NCBI GenBank assembly: GCA_029204225.1
Contig: CM055105.1
Location: 49,917,720 to 49,981,719, forward strand
Reading direction: 5' to 3'
From: Diphasiastrum complanatum
Lineage: Eukaryota; Streptophyta; Lycopodiopsida; Lycopodiales; Lycopodiaceae
DNA: 64,000 nucleotides
Under the pieces are notes generated by a model. The model worked only from the letters and a program-made list of their open reading frames with translations. It was not told where the DNA came from and made no database searches. Of the stretch, positions 1-12,968 are shown piece after piece (position 1 is the first letter of the stretch; every line of letters starts with the position of its first letter). A program made the translations under genes and the position numbers.

Positions 1-314
1 ATGACTGTATAAAAAGTAGACTCTACTTTAAGGGAGAGAGTTAGAATTAAAGTAGAATCACTATGTTATTGTACTGTGGGTCCTATCAGTGGATAAGGAT
101 CAGTTGGCCTCACCACGAGGCAAGTCGACGGGACACGTGTCCCGCCAACGACAACCTGGGTCATGCATGGGTTGCCTGAGTGAACAACTATATGTACAAT
201 GTAATTTTATTTTGAGAAAGACAGTTGCTATGTGAGCTTGTTGTGGGGAGTGTTTTCTGTCTGTGTTATTGTGTAGCATTATTTGTGTTCCTGTGCAAAG
301 CGAATTCTAAGTGT
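1..314 (+). mobile_element. probable 3' end of an LTR retroelement (fragment)
   Basis: A purine-rich stretch (TTTAAGGGAGAG) near 28-40 resembles the polypurine tract placed just before the 3' LTR of copia elements; Copia-2 in this window has almost the same words before its own 3' LTR. The sequence downstream has no counterpart in the paralogous segment near 46.2 kb. Homology to that segment starts abruptly at about 315. I infer that the far end of an inserted element lies here with its body off the left edge. LTR termini and target-site duplication cannot be verified because the other end is outside the window. Confidence 0.35.
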
Positions 315-750
315 ATAATGATGCAAAGAAGATTTCAACATTTGGATCTCCTCCTTGAGCATCTCATTTTCATACAAACAAGTTTTCATCTTTGTAGATT
401 TTTCTTCGCACTCCTTTGATATTTTCCTTGATTCCTCTTCCAAATAATGTATTCTTTGCATTGAATGTGCATTCCCATAGAGCATCAAATTCTCACAGTA
501 ACCCAAAAGGCCATTTTTACCATGACACATATAGATTATTAACTAACTCACTGAATGAAAATCTGGATGTTGCAATGAACATGGATCAATAGGATACAAT
601 GTTCCTGATGACCATAAATCTACATGCTTTGGATTTTCCTCCCTGTATCGGACCATATCAGAAGTTGACAATCTGGGTTGCCTTGAATTTCTTGTCCTGA
701 GCGGAGCATATTTTGGTGATAGATCCTCATGAAGATTCTAAAGCTTTGTC
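315..750 (-). pseudogene. gene A relic, copy 0 (N-terminal/coiled-coil part)
   Basis: The minus strand encodes the same protein segment as the gene A copies at 28.5-29.7 kb and 46.1-46.7 kb. It includes the block MCHGKNGLLGYCENLMLYGN followed by a Glu/Lys-rich heptad-type coiled coil (LEEESRKISKECEEKSTK). Upstream in the same gene is a diverged stretch with LSTSDMVRYREE. A stop codon separates the two parts, and the 3' half of the gene is missing because the LTR-like fragment at 1-314 abuts it. Function is unknown. The product would have been a coiled-coil protein, but this copy is truncated at both ends. Confidence 0.65.
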
Positions 751-1128
751 ATCAGTACAGTAATATAGTAACAAACAACACAATGACAATAACAAAGCTG
801 GAGATGGCACTAACGACTCTACTGGAGATAGAGATGGCACTAAACACTTGTTTTTGACCCTAGAGATAGAGATGGCGTATGTTTTTTTCAGAAATGTCAC
901 TCCTGATTCAAATTTTTGAGTGTTCCCAACTATTGAGAGGGAATATTTCAGCATTTTGAAAAATTATATTTTAACTATGGTTAAGCACCAGTGAAGTTTG
1001 ATGTGACTTAACTAAGGTGCATTCATTCACATGGAAAGTAGTGCGGGCAGATGTGTACCAAAGTTAGAAAATGATATTATAATTACTTCATAGTTATTTT
1101 TCTCTCTCCTACATGGCATTTCTTATAG
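751..1128. other. non-coding flank of gene A copy 0
   Basis: This stretch matches 46682-47031 almost base for base and is part of the segmental duplication. A minus-strand open frame (954 to 727) ends in a hydrophobic run (LLLSLCCLLLYY) and is conserved in the paralog (46859 to 46632). It enters the gene A sequence in a different frame, so I do not call it a gene. Confidence 0.5.
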
Positions 1129-2151
1129 GGCCCTCTTTGGGCCCATATTTTTGCTAATGCTAGAATCAGCCATCATGTGGAATAGTTTCACGGGGATATG
1201 CATGATCTTGGACCTATAGCCCTGTGTGTATTTTGAGGTTCTAGAAAAATGTAAATTTGTTGTTCCGGTATCTCCCATTTCTGAGAACTTGGGCATGAAG
1301 ACAATCTAGCTCGAATCATGCAGAGAAATATTGATGAGTGTTTGTCATCTTGTTTGTATGTATGTGATGATTTTTGTTGTTTAATTATATCGATGTCGAT
1401 TGAAACTATGATAGCTTCGTGGTTGTCATTCGTAATATTAAAAGTTTTTTTTCAGCTTATCTTGGGGCAAGTTCACAAATAGCAAGGTAACAAATTGGGA
1501 CTCGACAAAAACTCACTCCTTTTGAGCTTCACTAACTTATTCTCATGAATTTATCATTGTGTCTAACTTGCCATATACCAGTTTTATAAGTATTTGCTTG
1601 ATCCTTTACTCTTAAATGCACCATAATGCTACTCCCTTTGCATGTGCCATAGTCCTAGAGCTCTAAAATTAACAATGTATACACATGTATGGAAGTTTTC
1701 AAGACATAGTGATGTTTTTGCATCCACTTCTCTTTAAGCTTAAACATGTTCTTTGTAGTTCTTGAAGCCTGTCTTGAAAGTTTGAAGCTTGTGTGTTAAG
1801 CCAAGTGTTGTTTGTAGTTCATAGTAGATGCTTGGAGTTGATTATTGGCCTCCTCCAAGGACATAGCCTTGAAAAAATTTGTCTAGGCCCCTTCATTTTT
1901 TAACGCTTGCTTCTTGTACAACCAATTTACCTTCCAATTTTTTCAAGCCTATTTGTGGTAAAGTCATCTCTATGGAACATATGCACAAAAGTGAATCACT
2001 TTCTGCCACGTGATGATAGCGATACATTGTGCACTAGGGAATCACATTGTTGATAAGTTGGATTCACATTTACATCATGAAGCAAATAGTCTTGTAAGTT
2101 TTGTGTTCAAGTGGATCGGAAGCTCGCTCCAATGGATGTTGAGATTAATAT
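1129..2151. mobile_element. 1.0-kb insertion absent from the paralogous segment
   Basis: The paralog at 47031 reads straight from CTTATAG into ATCATGC, whereas here about 1023 bp separate those two points. The inserted DNA begins GGGCCCTCTTTGGGCCC, a short palindromic terminus resembling those at 22215 and 58447. It contains repeat R1 (about 1230-1865). No coding region is recognised, and no clean target-site duplication or matching inverted right end was found. The element class is undetermined. Confidence 0.5.
1230..1865 (+). repeat. dispersed repeat R1, copy 1
   Basis: This stretch is nearly identical to 37010-37650 and shows more diverged similarity to 4985-5340 and 49915-50230. Shared words include TTGTTGTTCCGGTATCTCC, GTGTCTAACTTGCC and AAGTGTTGTTTGTAG. 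No convincing coding frame is present. It is a middle-copy dispersed repeat carried inside larger units. Confidence 0.6.
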
Positions 2152-2669
2152 ATCATGCTATCTCTAGCCTAATAGCCACACTCTAGATGTTTGGATCCAG
2201 AAAATATTCACACACACAAAGGGACATCACACATCAATATTCTTCTGCTTTCACCTTTTATTTGGTCACTTACACATCTCTCCACGCTTATGTGACATGT
2301 GAAAAGCTCCCTTCAAACAAACCTGTGAATGTGCCTCTCCTGTGGCCTTAATTTCTCATGCACTACCTTTGTCTTGGGCAACTAAAATGTGATACAATTG
2401 TGACCTTTTCTCATGCTTATCTTTCTCCTATTCTTGGACAAGTAAAATTTGATTGTTGTACGGAGGGTGTGTATGGTATAGATGGCTATGAGTGTAAAAG
2501 GGGCATGGATTATTCTTGACTTTGAAATGAATGGATTGTGGGCTTATTCAAGTCACCTATAGAATGGTCACAAGTTCTCCTTTAAGGATGGGATGCCCTA
2601 TCCATATGACTACAATGCCTCAACGTCTAACCCGAAACCAACTTAGTACAAATAGAATGCAATGCATGG

Positions 2670-2671
<2 letters not shown>

Positions 2672-2764
<93 letters not shown>
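2672..2764. repeat. (CT)n microsatellite
   Basis: About 93 bp of uninterrupted CT dinucleotides lie immediately upstream of gene D. The paralogous tract at 47543-47568 is only about 26 bp and interrupted, so length changed after the segmental duplication. Poly-Ser/Leu and poly-Arg/Glu open frames here are artefacts of the repeat. Confidence 0.95.
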
Positions 2765-2768
<4 letters not shown>

Positions 2769-2784
2769 TATCGATGTTCTCTTA

Positions 2785-4240
2785 TTTCGCCTCTTATTTT
2801 CGTAATTTACAGGAAGAGTCTCAGAAAAGGATTGTCTCCAACATCGGCTTAGGAAGATGGAGCAGGACCTACAAATGAACATAGTATCGGCGGCTGAGAA
2901 AATCCGTTTGGCCAAAATATCAAAAATTACGAAACCTATATGCGGAAGAGATTTGGAGGCACATGATATCAATAATTCGATTCTGGTAGGACGCAAAGAC
3001 GCGGACAAGTCAGATCCAACGACGACATCTAATTTGATCGGGAGCTCTTCTCAGCCAGAAAGACTTGAGCAAGCACCACAGCAACTTCAGACTGATCCTT
3101 CTTTCGACCCAAGATTTCGTAGAAGACGAGTATGGAGATCAGAAGACAACATATCAGCATATCTTTGCAACTTTGCGATAATAGAAGGCTCGTTCTCTTC
3201 TCAGAAGGAATGTCATACATCAATCAATAATTTTTGGGAACTGAGTTGCGATTCTCGCGATCCTACAATCCAGCTACAACACAAGTTCTGCTTATTTCTG
3301 ATGACTGTCATGGGCCAAAGGTTTGAGCTAGATCCACAATTTTCCATCAATCCCAACAAAGCGGTCCTTCACATGGAGGATACTAGGATCTATTTACGGG
3401 TTCAATACTTTCCTGCAGACTCCATACATATCTGCGAAGAGATGTGCACTTCAGGATTTATCATCAATGCTGATGAGTGTTACATGTACACCCAGAGATC
3501 AAAAGCATTTACTGGTCGAAGACAAATGCTGACTCGAACCTGCTTCAACTGGCTACATGATCAAAATCATAAGCATGCCAGTAATTCGACTCTGGTAGGA
3601 CGCAAAGACGGGGACAAGTCAGTTCCAACGACGGCATCTAATTCGATCGGGAGCTCTTCTCAACCAGATTTAATTGCGTCCTCAAAGATACGTACGTCTA
3701 TGAAATGCTTGATCAATCACCAAAGCGAATTTAGAATGATCCTTCTTTCGACCCAAGTTTTCGTAGAAGACGAGCGCTAGCATGGAGATCGGAAGACAAC
3801 ATATCAGCATATCCTTGCAACTTTGCGATAGTAGATGGCTCGTTTTCTTCTCAGAAGGAATGTCATACATCCATCAAGAATTTTTGCAAATTAACTTCCG
3901 ATTCTGACGATCCTACAATCAAGCTACAACACAAGTTCTGCTGTTTCTGATGACTGTCATGGGCCGAAGGTTTGAGCAAGATCCACAACTTTTCATCAAT
4001 CCCAACAAACCGGCGCTTCACATGGAGGATACCAGGATCTATTTACGGATACAATACTTTCCTGCAGACTCCATACAAATCTTCGAAGAGATGTGCACTT
4101 CAGGCTTTATCATCAATGCTGATAAGGCTTACACACGCAGAGATCAAAGGCATTTGCTGGTCGAAGACAAATGCTAACTTGAACCTGCTCCAAGTGGTTG
4201 CACAAGAAATATCATAAGCATGATGCCCACTATTCCTGAA
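2785..4240 (+). pseudogene. gene D copy 1, unrecognised, internally duplicated
   Basis: Open frames run from 2857 to 3780 (307 aa) and 3950 to 4177. The gene starts with a short coiled coil (QDLQMNIVSAAEKIRLAK). A block with DPRFRRRR, FSSQKECHTS, INPNKAVLHMEDTRIYLR, YFPADSI and GRRQMLTRTC follows. The whole block from NSTLVGRKD through the Cys/His-rich end is then repeated once (about 3575-4220), so two tandem modules of about 215 codons are present. The second module is frameshifted near 3720 and interrupted by stops. Against the paralog (47575-49124), the first module has a frameshift near 2830 that breaks the coiled coil. I do not recognise the family. The basic Arg clusters and Cys/His end suggest nucleic-acid or metal binding only as a guess. 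Confidence 0.5.
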
Positions 4241-5477
4241 CAAATGTTATGAAGAAAATCCTTTAGGCGCAATTTTTTGAATTGAGTACATTGAAAACAT
4301 CAACATTTGTTGATTGGAGCTTTTAAGATTGACCATTATAGTCATCTAGGGCCAATGTATATGGCACTCAACTGCTAGTCTATCTCTCCACTGCTTTTGA
4401 AATGTCTACTTTAGTTCATAATCTATGATCTAGATATACCTTCTTCTCGTTGTGTATATATATATGTTCTCATCGTTGATATTTGATTTAATGTATTAAA
4501 TGACCATTGAATGCTCATTAAATCAAAATCAACAATAATCAGGTTACACATATTCTATTCAAAAAATATTTAGACACACAAGGAAAATATCATATCGACA
4601 AGAGGGAACATATCACAGCAAAAGGACTAGACAAAAATTGTTTGTTAGTGATCATCCATGCAAAGTAGGTGCACCACTTCCAAATTCTAATGTTACTCCA
4701 AGCCATTTTGTGAGACTACTAATATTTTTGAAAAACACATGTTCTTCATATTCCAAGCATGCTCCGCATACCTCCAAGCACATAGCAAAGTAAACCATAC
4801 ATCTTCTTTCCTTGCCCTACTTGTTGGTCTTCATCTCGTATGGTAAGTGCTCATACTCTATCTTCAATTATTTTAGCATCTTCTAACAAATTCTACATTG
4901 ATTCTAACTTATTGGTCTTTAATGCCTACTCGACCCTTGATTGTTCCTTTGAATAAGAGCTTTTTGCTATAGTTTCAAGAGAGAAGCTTCATGGGAAAGG
5001 GTCAACTTGGGAGTAGCTTAATATATCGATGTCATTTCAAATCATGACAGCTTCATGGTTGTCACACAAAATAATAGTAAATTGTTTGGTAACTTGGGGT
5101 AGCTTGATATGTAGCTAGGCAACTAAACAACAAATCACCTCTAGATGGCTTCACAATCTTGTCTAACTCATTCTTATCATTACTACCATTATGTCTAACT
5201 TGCCAAATGCTAGGTGTAAAAGTATTTGGCAAATGCATAACTCTTTACTATCCAAGTCTTAAGACTTACCAAGTGTTGTTTGTAGCTCATAGTAGATGGT
5301 TTGAGAATAATGTTATTGGTTATATTAAGATTGGCTGGGGGTATTGCAAAGAATTTGATCTTGTCAAATACTAGGTGTAAAAGTGTTTGACGTATTCCTA
5401 ACTCTTTACTCTCCAAGTGTCGTTTCTAGCTCATAGTACATGCTTTGAGAATAATGTTACTGGTTATATTAATTTGG
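4241..5477. other. non-coding spacer with a diverged tandem repeat
   Basis: No convincing gene is present. Two diverged copies of a roughly 110-bp unit lie at about 5210-5335 and 5372-5475, both containing TAGGTGTAAAAGT, AACTCTTTACT, CTCATAGTA and TGAGAATAATGTTA. Sequence around 4985-5340 is a distant relative of repeat R1. The spacer is matched by 49125-50386. Confidence 0.5.
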
Positions 5478-6953
5478 GGGGATCACAAAGAATTGAACTT
5501 GAGTGTACAAGCCCAACTCAAATGCATACACTAACTCACCACACATGGGAAGATCATTAAATTTGAATTTGAAGAAAAATCATTGAAATGTGTAGATTGA
5601 TGTTTAAACAAAATCATATATATTATAATCTTGTGAGACTTTATCTCATGTCCAGTACATCACTATATCATATTCAAAAATAAAAAAAAATGAAAAACTA
5701 TTTCTCCTCAGAGGCATTGTGGTCATCATCTAGACGAGCTGCGCTTGTTTGAATCAATATAAACAAAGAAAATAATAATAACGAGTTTTTATTCTATTAA
5801 TGCACCAATAATATATAAATATAATTGAATTAAATGGGAAGATTATAATATTTATCGCTTCATTTAAACATCGATCTACTCATTTCAATGATTTTGTTCA
5901 AATTCAAATTTCAATGATTTGTGAAGTGTGAATGAATGCAATGTAACTTGCATATATTTGGAACATAGCATAGATTCATTATATGCTTTTTAGCTATATG
6001 TTATTTAGTTGTGTAACAAGCAATAAGCATTTTTTTTAACAAATTTTCAATTTGTTTTTGGAAACCCTAGATTACAAAATTTTAATATATTAAGAAAAAT
6101 GACTTAATTTGCATTAACAACATTGAGTTTTGAGAATCCTAAATTATAACTTCATTCAATCTTCAAATTTTCAAGCTTGTTCAAACTTCGATGAAATATA
6201 ATTCATTCCAAAATCCATTCTCGAATCCTAGAACGATGTATTTTAAAAACTTTTGTAATGTGAAAGAGAGATCACTGAGCTAAAACATGACCCTGATTGC
6301 ATTCGGAATTGTTTTCTAAAACTTATAAATTGTATTCATCAATGGAGATGTCTAGAGGACATGGTGTGAAAAATTGTCAACTAGTTGTTTTTTATTTGGC
6401 AATTTTGGAGGCCAAAATGAATCTCAACTTCGACTTAGTTTCATATTTGTTAATAAGGGCCTAAATAGTGGTTTAACTATTTCTGGCAAGTAGATAAGTG
6501 GATGAGGTCGAGTTTGGACTCATTTTACTTGGCTAATTTTGGTACATTGCATCCAGACTAGATTTTCCAGGTTTATGATGAAGTATCTAGAAGTTTCCAA
6601 ATTAGGTCAAGTTTGGGGCAAGTGGCTAAATAGCATTTTGGAAGCTATAAATAGTTGTACCTAAGTGGAGAAATAATCATCAAAGTTTCTTTCTTTGTGG
6701 AGAATTCATCTCTTATGTCCATCTCATGTGATTTTCTCTATCTTGGTTTTCTATGTGTAGAATGTTGATTTTCTTGTAGATCTTGATTCCACACGTGTGA
6801 CGATTATAATATATATGATTTTGTTAAACATCGATCTACACATTTCAATGATTTTTCTTCAAATTCAAATTTCACGATTTTCCCATGTGTGGTGAGTTGG
6901 TCTATGTGCTTGAGTTGGGCTCGTACACTCAAGTTCAATTCTTTGCGATCCCC
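5478..6953. mobile_element. 1.48-kb element with ~155-bp terminal inverted repeats, copy 1
   Basis: The left arm (about 5478-5636) and right arm (about 6797-6953) are imperfect reverse complements. Examples are GATCACAAAGAATTGAACTT at the left against AAGTTCAATTCTTTGCGATC at the right, and AATCATTGAAATGTGTAGAT against its complement. No transposase frame lies between them, so this is a non-autonomous inverted-repeat element. Its interior contains a partial LTR (from 6365). A clean target-site duplication is not visible. A second copy lies at 50387-51864. Confidence 0.65.
6365..6797 (+). mobile_element. partial copia-type LTR trapped in the inverted-repeat element
   Basis: The stretch begins TGTGAAAAATTGTCAACTAG and continues with words shared with the Copia-1 LTR and the solo LTR at 21085: a GAGGCCAAAAT-like block, a TATAAATAG TATA box (about 6650), TCTATGTGTAGAATG and CCACACGTGTG. 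It stops at the right inverted arm, so the 3' third of the LTR is missing. The second copy of the host element has the same truncated LTR at 51276. Confidence 0.55.
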
Positions 6954-7081
6954 TGCCAACTGTGGTTTCTATACTTTCTCTGCAAGGTTCTCATTTGAAA
7001 TTTGCTTGGGACCCTTTTCCATCAGATGTTTTTTTCAACGTTGATGCTAGGCCATACCACAGGGAAGTAGTTCATTTGTGA

Positions 7082-8290
<1,209 letters not shown>

Positions 8291-9308
8291 CCTATGTGAA
8301 AACCTTATTTATTGATTCCCTATCAGTCTATTGATTCTTCTCTTTAAGATCTGTTAAAGTTTGGCACGTTATTGGTTGGATTTCACTTCTGCTTATTACA
8401 AAGCTTCACGAGTTTCTTATGAATTAGTCCTCTTGATTTATTACCCACTCAGGCAGAGGGATCTCATCGTGTTGTAGTTATATCCAACCTCCCAATGAGC
8501 ACGCAAGCTTAAGTGTAAATAAAATAAAATAGACTTGGGCCTTTGAATTAAAATGAAACTAGAGGCCCAAAGTCATTTTTTACACTTAGAAGATTGTTTT
8601 TTAGAGTTGGTTCCAAATTGGAACTCACATGAATCTTGTGAATTTCAATGTACTTTTTGTGGACCCTTGGATCAAGTTGGGTCCAAGATGAATGGATAGG
8701 ATCAATGTAAATATTAGTCAATAGGATTTTGGAGCAAGGGCCTTCCCCATTTTATAAAAAGGCACCATTTGTACTCTATTTTCATGCTTAATAGAGAGGA
8801 GGAGACTATCATTTTGAGAGCTCAAGCATCCTCATTTGCTAATCACTCTTGCTTATGCTATTGTTGTGGTTGCTTGTTATTTCCATTTCCCATGTTTTCT
8901 GGTTTAGGATACTCGGGCAACGTTCTCTCTTGAACTATACTCACATTACTTGAAAACATGCAAGTCCCGATGCTCATAAATGGATCAGCATCCTATTACT
9001 CGGATGAACACCTGACAAATTCCTAGTCCTACTTGCTGCAGAATCGAATGAAATAGATCCTTGTGAATGAAACTAATCTAACATGCACCAAATAGAGTCA
9101 AGAAACAAGAAATAAAAAGCTAAATTAGAAAGCATTTCAAAGAACAAGAATCAAGAAACACACATTTCTTGATTAGTCAGGCCATCATATGGTGGCCTGT
9201 TTCTGATTGTAGGGCTACGTTGGAATTGATTTTTATAGGATCCAACCCTCAGTCCCAAAAACACTCCTAATTCATAAGGAATGCCATGGATTGATAATCG
9301 GCACTTTC
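8291..9308. other. non-coding stretch with a ~420-bp indel
   Basis: Flanks match 53290-53880. About 420 bp from roughly 8489 to 8908 are absent from the paralog, which reads AACCTGTCGG then AGGATACTCG. The extra DNA contains a possible TATA box (TTTTATAAAAAGG, about 8751) and an LTR-like promoter look, but I could not define termini or a target-site duplication. It is possibly an LTR or SINE fragment. No gene is seen. Confidence 0.45.
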
Positions 9309-10075
9309 TCAAATGCATACATCAACACAAGACCTGTAGTTGTGGCCAAAGCCTAGTAGTTGTAGACTCAACTCGTTGTACGTTGTCCTTTTTGAAATCC
9401 CTAGAATCACCTGCCAATTGATAGCTTCACCTATAGGTTGTTCAGTTGGCCATGGATCTCTTCTTTTAATAGGCATGTAAAAGGGATCAACCCTTTTCCA
9501 AGACGGTGCCCTCAGGTATTCTTTCAGCTGTTGCCTCCTATTGTCTTTCAAGATTTTGTTTTTCCATTTTGGCTGTGGCTGCAGGGTTGCAATAGCATCT
9601 GACCTTGATGGGTATTGTCCTTGATCCAGGTCTTCTTTTCCACCTCTCATGGATCGAGGATATTTCTTCCTGAATTTCTCGGATTTCTGGGTGCCGACCA
9701 TCTTAGGCTTGATCTGTTAGATTGCCTTTGGCTGTTTCGGAGGCCTTGCCAAATACTCGTCAAATGCCTTGGCACTTTTGTCTTCTCTTCCAGCTCTTCC
9801 ACTAGTTGAGGGCTCAGCTTCACTAGTATTGAAGCTTGCAGGTGGCGGGGAGAAACTTTGAAGGGTCAGTTGCATAGCTTGGGGGTTGTCAAACTCATTG
9901 GTGTCAACTTGGGTTTCAACTATGTCAGGTGGATTGTAATCGAGCGAGGGTCTCATTAACGTTGTGGGTTGTTCAGGGAAAGGATTCTCAACAAGATTGA
10001 AAGTAGCATCCTCAGCCTCATCTTCTTTCTTTTTTATTTGTCTTTTCTACTCTGCTATGATTTGCTCTTGATGCT
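9309..10075 (-). pseudogene. gene C copy 1, unrecognised, truncated
   Basis: The minus strand carries the C-terminal part of the gene C family. Blocks are STSGRAGREDKSAKAFDEYL, RKKYPRSMRGGKEDLDQ, KNKILKDNRR, LRAPSWKRVDPFYMP, RRDPWPTEQPIGEAINW and a FGHNYRS end. A stop separates the upstream 79-codon piece (9956 to 9717) from the 130-codon piece (9701 to 9309). The 5' side carries an internal deletion: sequence matching about 61950 is joined to sequence matching about 62655. The copy then stops abruptly at about 10076, where gene A copy I begins. The family is unknown to me. The intact paralogous frame is at 53889-54617. Confidence 0.55.
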
Positions 10076-11530
10076 TGACAATATTTGAAAGAGAAGTCCA
10101 AGGAAAATTGATATTGGTTATTAAACTTGATGAGTCTGAAATTGTTAAGAGACACAAATTGGAACGGGTAAGTATCACCTTTATGAACAGAACATTGAAC
10201 AATACTGAAAATGATGTAGATGATTCATCATTTAGTGTTCAATTAGAGAATGAAATATGGTGGTTAGCAACATTTCAGGTATATTTCAATTTTACTTATT
10301 ATTGTATTTTATCACCTAAGTTGTTATTTTCAATGTTCGTAACTTTGTATGTGTTTGTTACTTTTCAGGTTTTAGAAGAAGACCATGCTATCTTGTCATG
10401 GATTTTTTCAACATCAAATTATGCGAAGATTATTGAAGAGCACATGGGTGGAAACAAAATATATGTGCCAAACTATGACATGTTTCAAATTTTATGACAT
10501 CTTGCAGGTGATTTAAAGACACGGAAATGTATGTATAATGTTTCGCATGGGGCAAATACTAAACATCCTTGTTTGTATTGTATGAAGAATTGTAATGACC
10601 TGAATTTGCCAAGATCAAGAGATCGAGAGGATCCGAGCTTTAGACCTGTGTTGGCAATTCCATTGATCAATGTTCACATATGCACATTGCATGCTGAGGT
10701 ACGAATTATTGAAAAATTGATTTACAATCATATTTTGTATGTTTGGAATATCAGATCTGAATCGGCCTCTAAAATTGGAATTGAGAGATTAGAGCAAGTA
10801 CTTTCAAAAGCAGGTTTGCACAAGGGGAATGTAAAAGTAGAAAAAAATGAAAAACTATCGAGTAAATCAGGGAACATTCCAAACAAGCCATCTGTTGGAG
10901 GTGCAAAATCTAGAAGGTTTTTATCCAATCACACTGGAAAGTCTTCTACCGTGACATACAATGTTTGGAAAGAAGTCGTTGCAGCATCAAAAGGTTTTGA
11001 ATCGGAGGGGCAACACAAGATTAAAAAAAACTGCAGTATGGCAAAATCTAGACAATTTGATTGGCATGTTGCGAATAGAAAAGTTATCTGAAATCGACAT
11101 TGCAAATTTACAAAAACATTGTGAGATATTTGTCAAATCGGTAGCAGAATGTTGGAGAGAGGATCATGTTACACACTATATGGTAATTCACGATTTGTTT
11201 TTGTGCAAAAATTGTTCTACAACGTCATATATTTGATTTCTGATATATGTATTTTACTGGTTGTAGCATATTCTATTACATCACACCATATTTTTTGCAA
11301 AAGAATATGGAAGTCTGAGCATATGATCTTCTCAAGGTATGGAGAAATCGCATTGGCAACCAAGAGGAGATTTTCATCGAGCAACCAACCATGGAGGATA
11401 TAATTCAAAGAGATGCTACTTATATCAATTATTTCAATGGTTCTACAGAAGAGCACAGTTTAGAATATAAACCAGATATTCAACAAATCTCATTTCATTC
11501 AAAAAGACATTTCAACATCTGAGGAAAAAT
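10076..11530 (+). pseudogene. gene A relic, copy I
   Basis: This is the 3' two thirds of gene A on the plus strand. Blocks in order are KLDESEIVKRHKLERVS, IWWLATFQ, an intron (donor after 10276, acceptor TTTTCAG before 10370), EEDHAILSW, GDLKTRKCMYNVSHGA with KHPCLYCMK, NVHICTLHAEVRIIEKLI, LHKGNVKV, KPSVGGAKSRRF, HVTHYM, and a C-terminal block reading YGSL...SSQGMEKSHW, ATNHGG and LFQWFYRR in one frame. Defects are a TGA (10495-10497) at a position that is Trp in the 44.6-kb copy, a frameshift at an A8 run near 11026, and loss of the 5' end at the gene C junction. Cys and His spacing suggests a metal-binding region. Function is unknown. It is convergent with gene B copy I. Confidence 0.6.
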
Positions 11531-11570
11531 AGTTCAACTTCATCATCGTAATAGAAAAACAATTAAAACA

Positions 11571-12968
11571 TTACATATCCTCATTGGTATCAAAGGTCAG
11601 CTGAGCAGTATGGTCTTGAAGAAATTGTCTCCTCTCATATGGATCCAAATGCTCAATTGATCTTATTTTGCTCAAGTCTATGTAACTTGCGTACACTGCT
11701 AACGCATATGATCTTTTGGGTACATTTTCAGAAACATAACCCAATATTTTATAGCTATATCCCTCTTTACAAAAATGATTTTGTATGTACTATAAGGATA
11801 TCTATGTCCATCACAAAAATAGGAAAATGCCTTTATTGCCATTACTATAGTTCCTGCTTGTGAATAAAAGTTGTCATGTTGAATACAAATTTTATTTGTA
11901 CAAAGTATTTCAGGTAATGGCACAATGTTGAATCCTTATGGCCAACAACACTTCGGGAACCTCCTCTTCTCGTAGCAAAATCATCAATTTCAATTGTGTC
12001 TTGCAACATAAATACAAAAATTTGTAATCAATTAAATTATTAGATGGATTTTGATTGAATACAATGTTAAATATGATTATGATGGAATAAGAAAATGAAA
12101 ATTACCATGTCATGCTGGTCATACTCCAACAATCCTTTTCCATGCAAGTCATGCTTAGCAGGAAACGTATCCTCAAAAAAAACGTACTGATTTGGAGGAG
12201 GATATCTTTTTTGAAACTCAATGAATTACTCCTCACTAGGAGCATTTGCTCCATAGGCTAGACATTGTTGCCTTGCAATTTGTAAGGCCTGCTCTCCAGA
12301 CTTCCAACCACCTTCATCTTCATAGTCAATCCCTTCAATTAAATGATCATGATTGAATTCTATTATATCCGAAAATTCTGACAATGCATTGGCTAGCACA
12401 AATAGGATCTCGTCCTCTCTCATGTCGAGCACATCCCCAATATCATTCAATGATAAATATGGTAGGCTATTCATATGGTATACATGAATGTCAAGTAGTG
12501 TCTTGGTTTTATCGTGTTCTTCTGCACCTGATGTAGAAGATATTACCATCGACCGTGACAGAGCAAGGTCATACATCAAAGCCAGCCTAGCCTCTTCCTC
12601 ATCACCCAATACTTTGTCTTCTAAATTTTTGTCCACATTGACAGTACATCTCTGAGTAGATGTTCTACTTGAAGAACCAACACTAATTGATCTGGAAGAT
12701 TGGCCTTCATCAGGTATTAAGACAGAGATGAAGAAAACAAAAGCTATGCCCTCAGCTATAAACCTACATGATCTCCTATGGGATTCACAATATTGTACCA
12801 CCTTCAGGCTCTTGTCAAGCTTGGTAAACTTTCTATCATGCTTGTGCTTGGCTTCAGGCTAGGCAGCTATCAGTTCATGGAAATGAATAAACTTCAGGCC
12901 ATCAATAACAAGAGATAATTGTAGGATGCTAGTCCAAAACTTTTCGAATAATTCCAATAGGTGAGACT
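11571..12968 (-). pseudogene. gene B relic, copy I, 3' part (interrupted by Copia-1)
   Basis: The minus strand has a 191-codon open frame (12801 to 12226) with CESHRRSCRFIAEGIAFVFF, a Ser-rich spacer, then LPYLSLNDIGDVLDMREDEI, DIIEFNHDHLIEGIDYED and SGEQALQIA. Further exon-like stretches end in DDFATRRGGSR, HYLKYF, MAIKAFSYFCDGH, IIFVKRDIAIK and LDPYERRQFLQDH before a TAA at 11571. Block order matches gene B at 26.4-27.4 kb and 42.4-43.9 kb. The coding sequence continues across Copia-1 to 18148-18270. The family is unknown to me; the mid-region is acidic, the C-terminal block basic. It is convergent with gene A copy I. Confidence 0.6.

Noticed and set aside
727-954. 75-codon frame with hydrophobic end, conserved at 46632-46859
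   Set aside because: Conserved only because of the segmental duplication and out of frame with gene A; no independent support as a membrane protein.
5478-6953. Treating the inverted-repeat element as a full LTR retrotransposon because of the internal LTR
   Set aside because: Only one partial LTR is present, with no primer-binding site, polypurine tract or coding domains.
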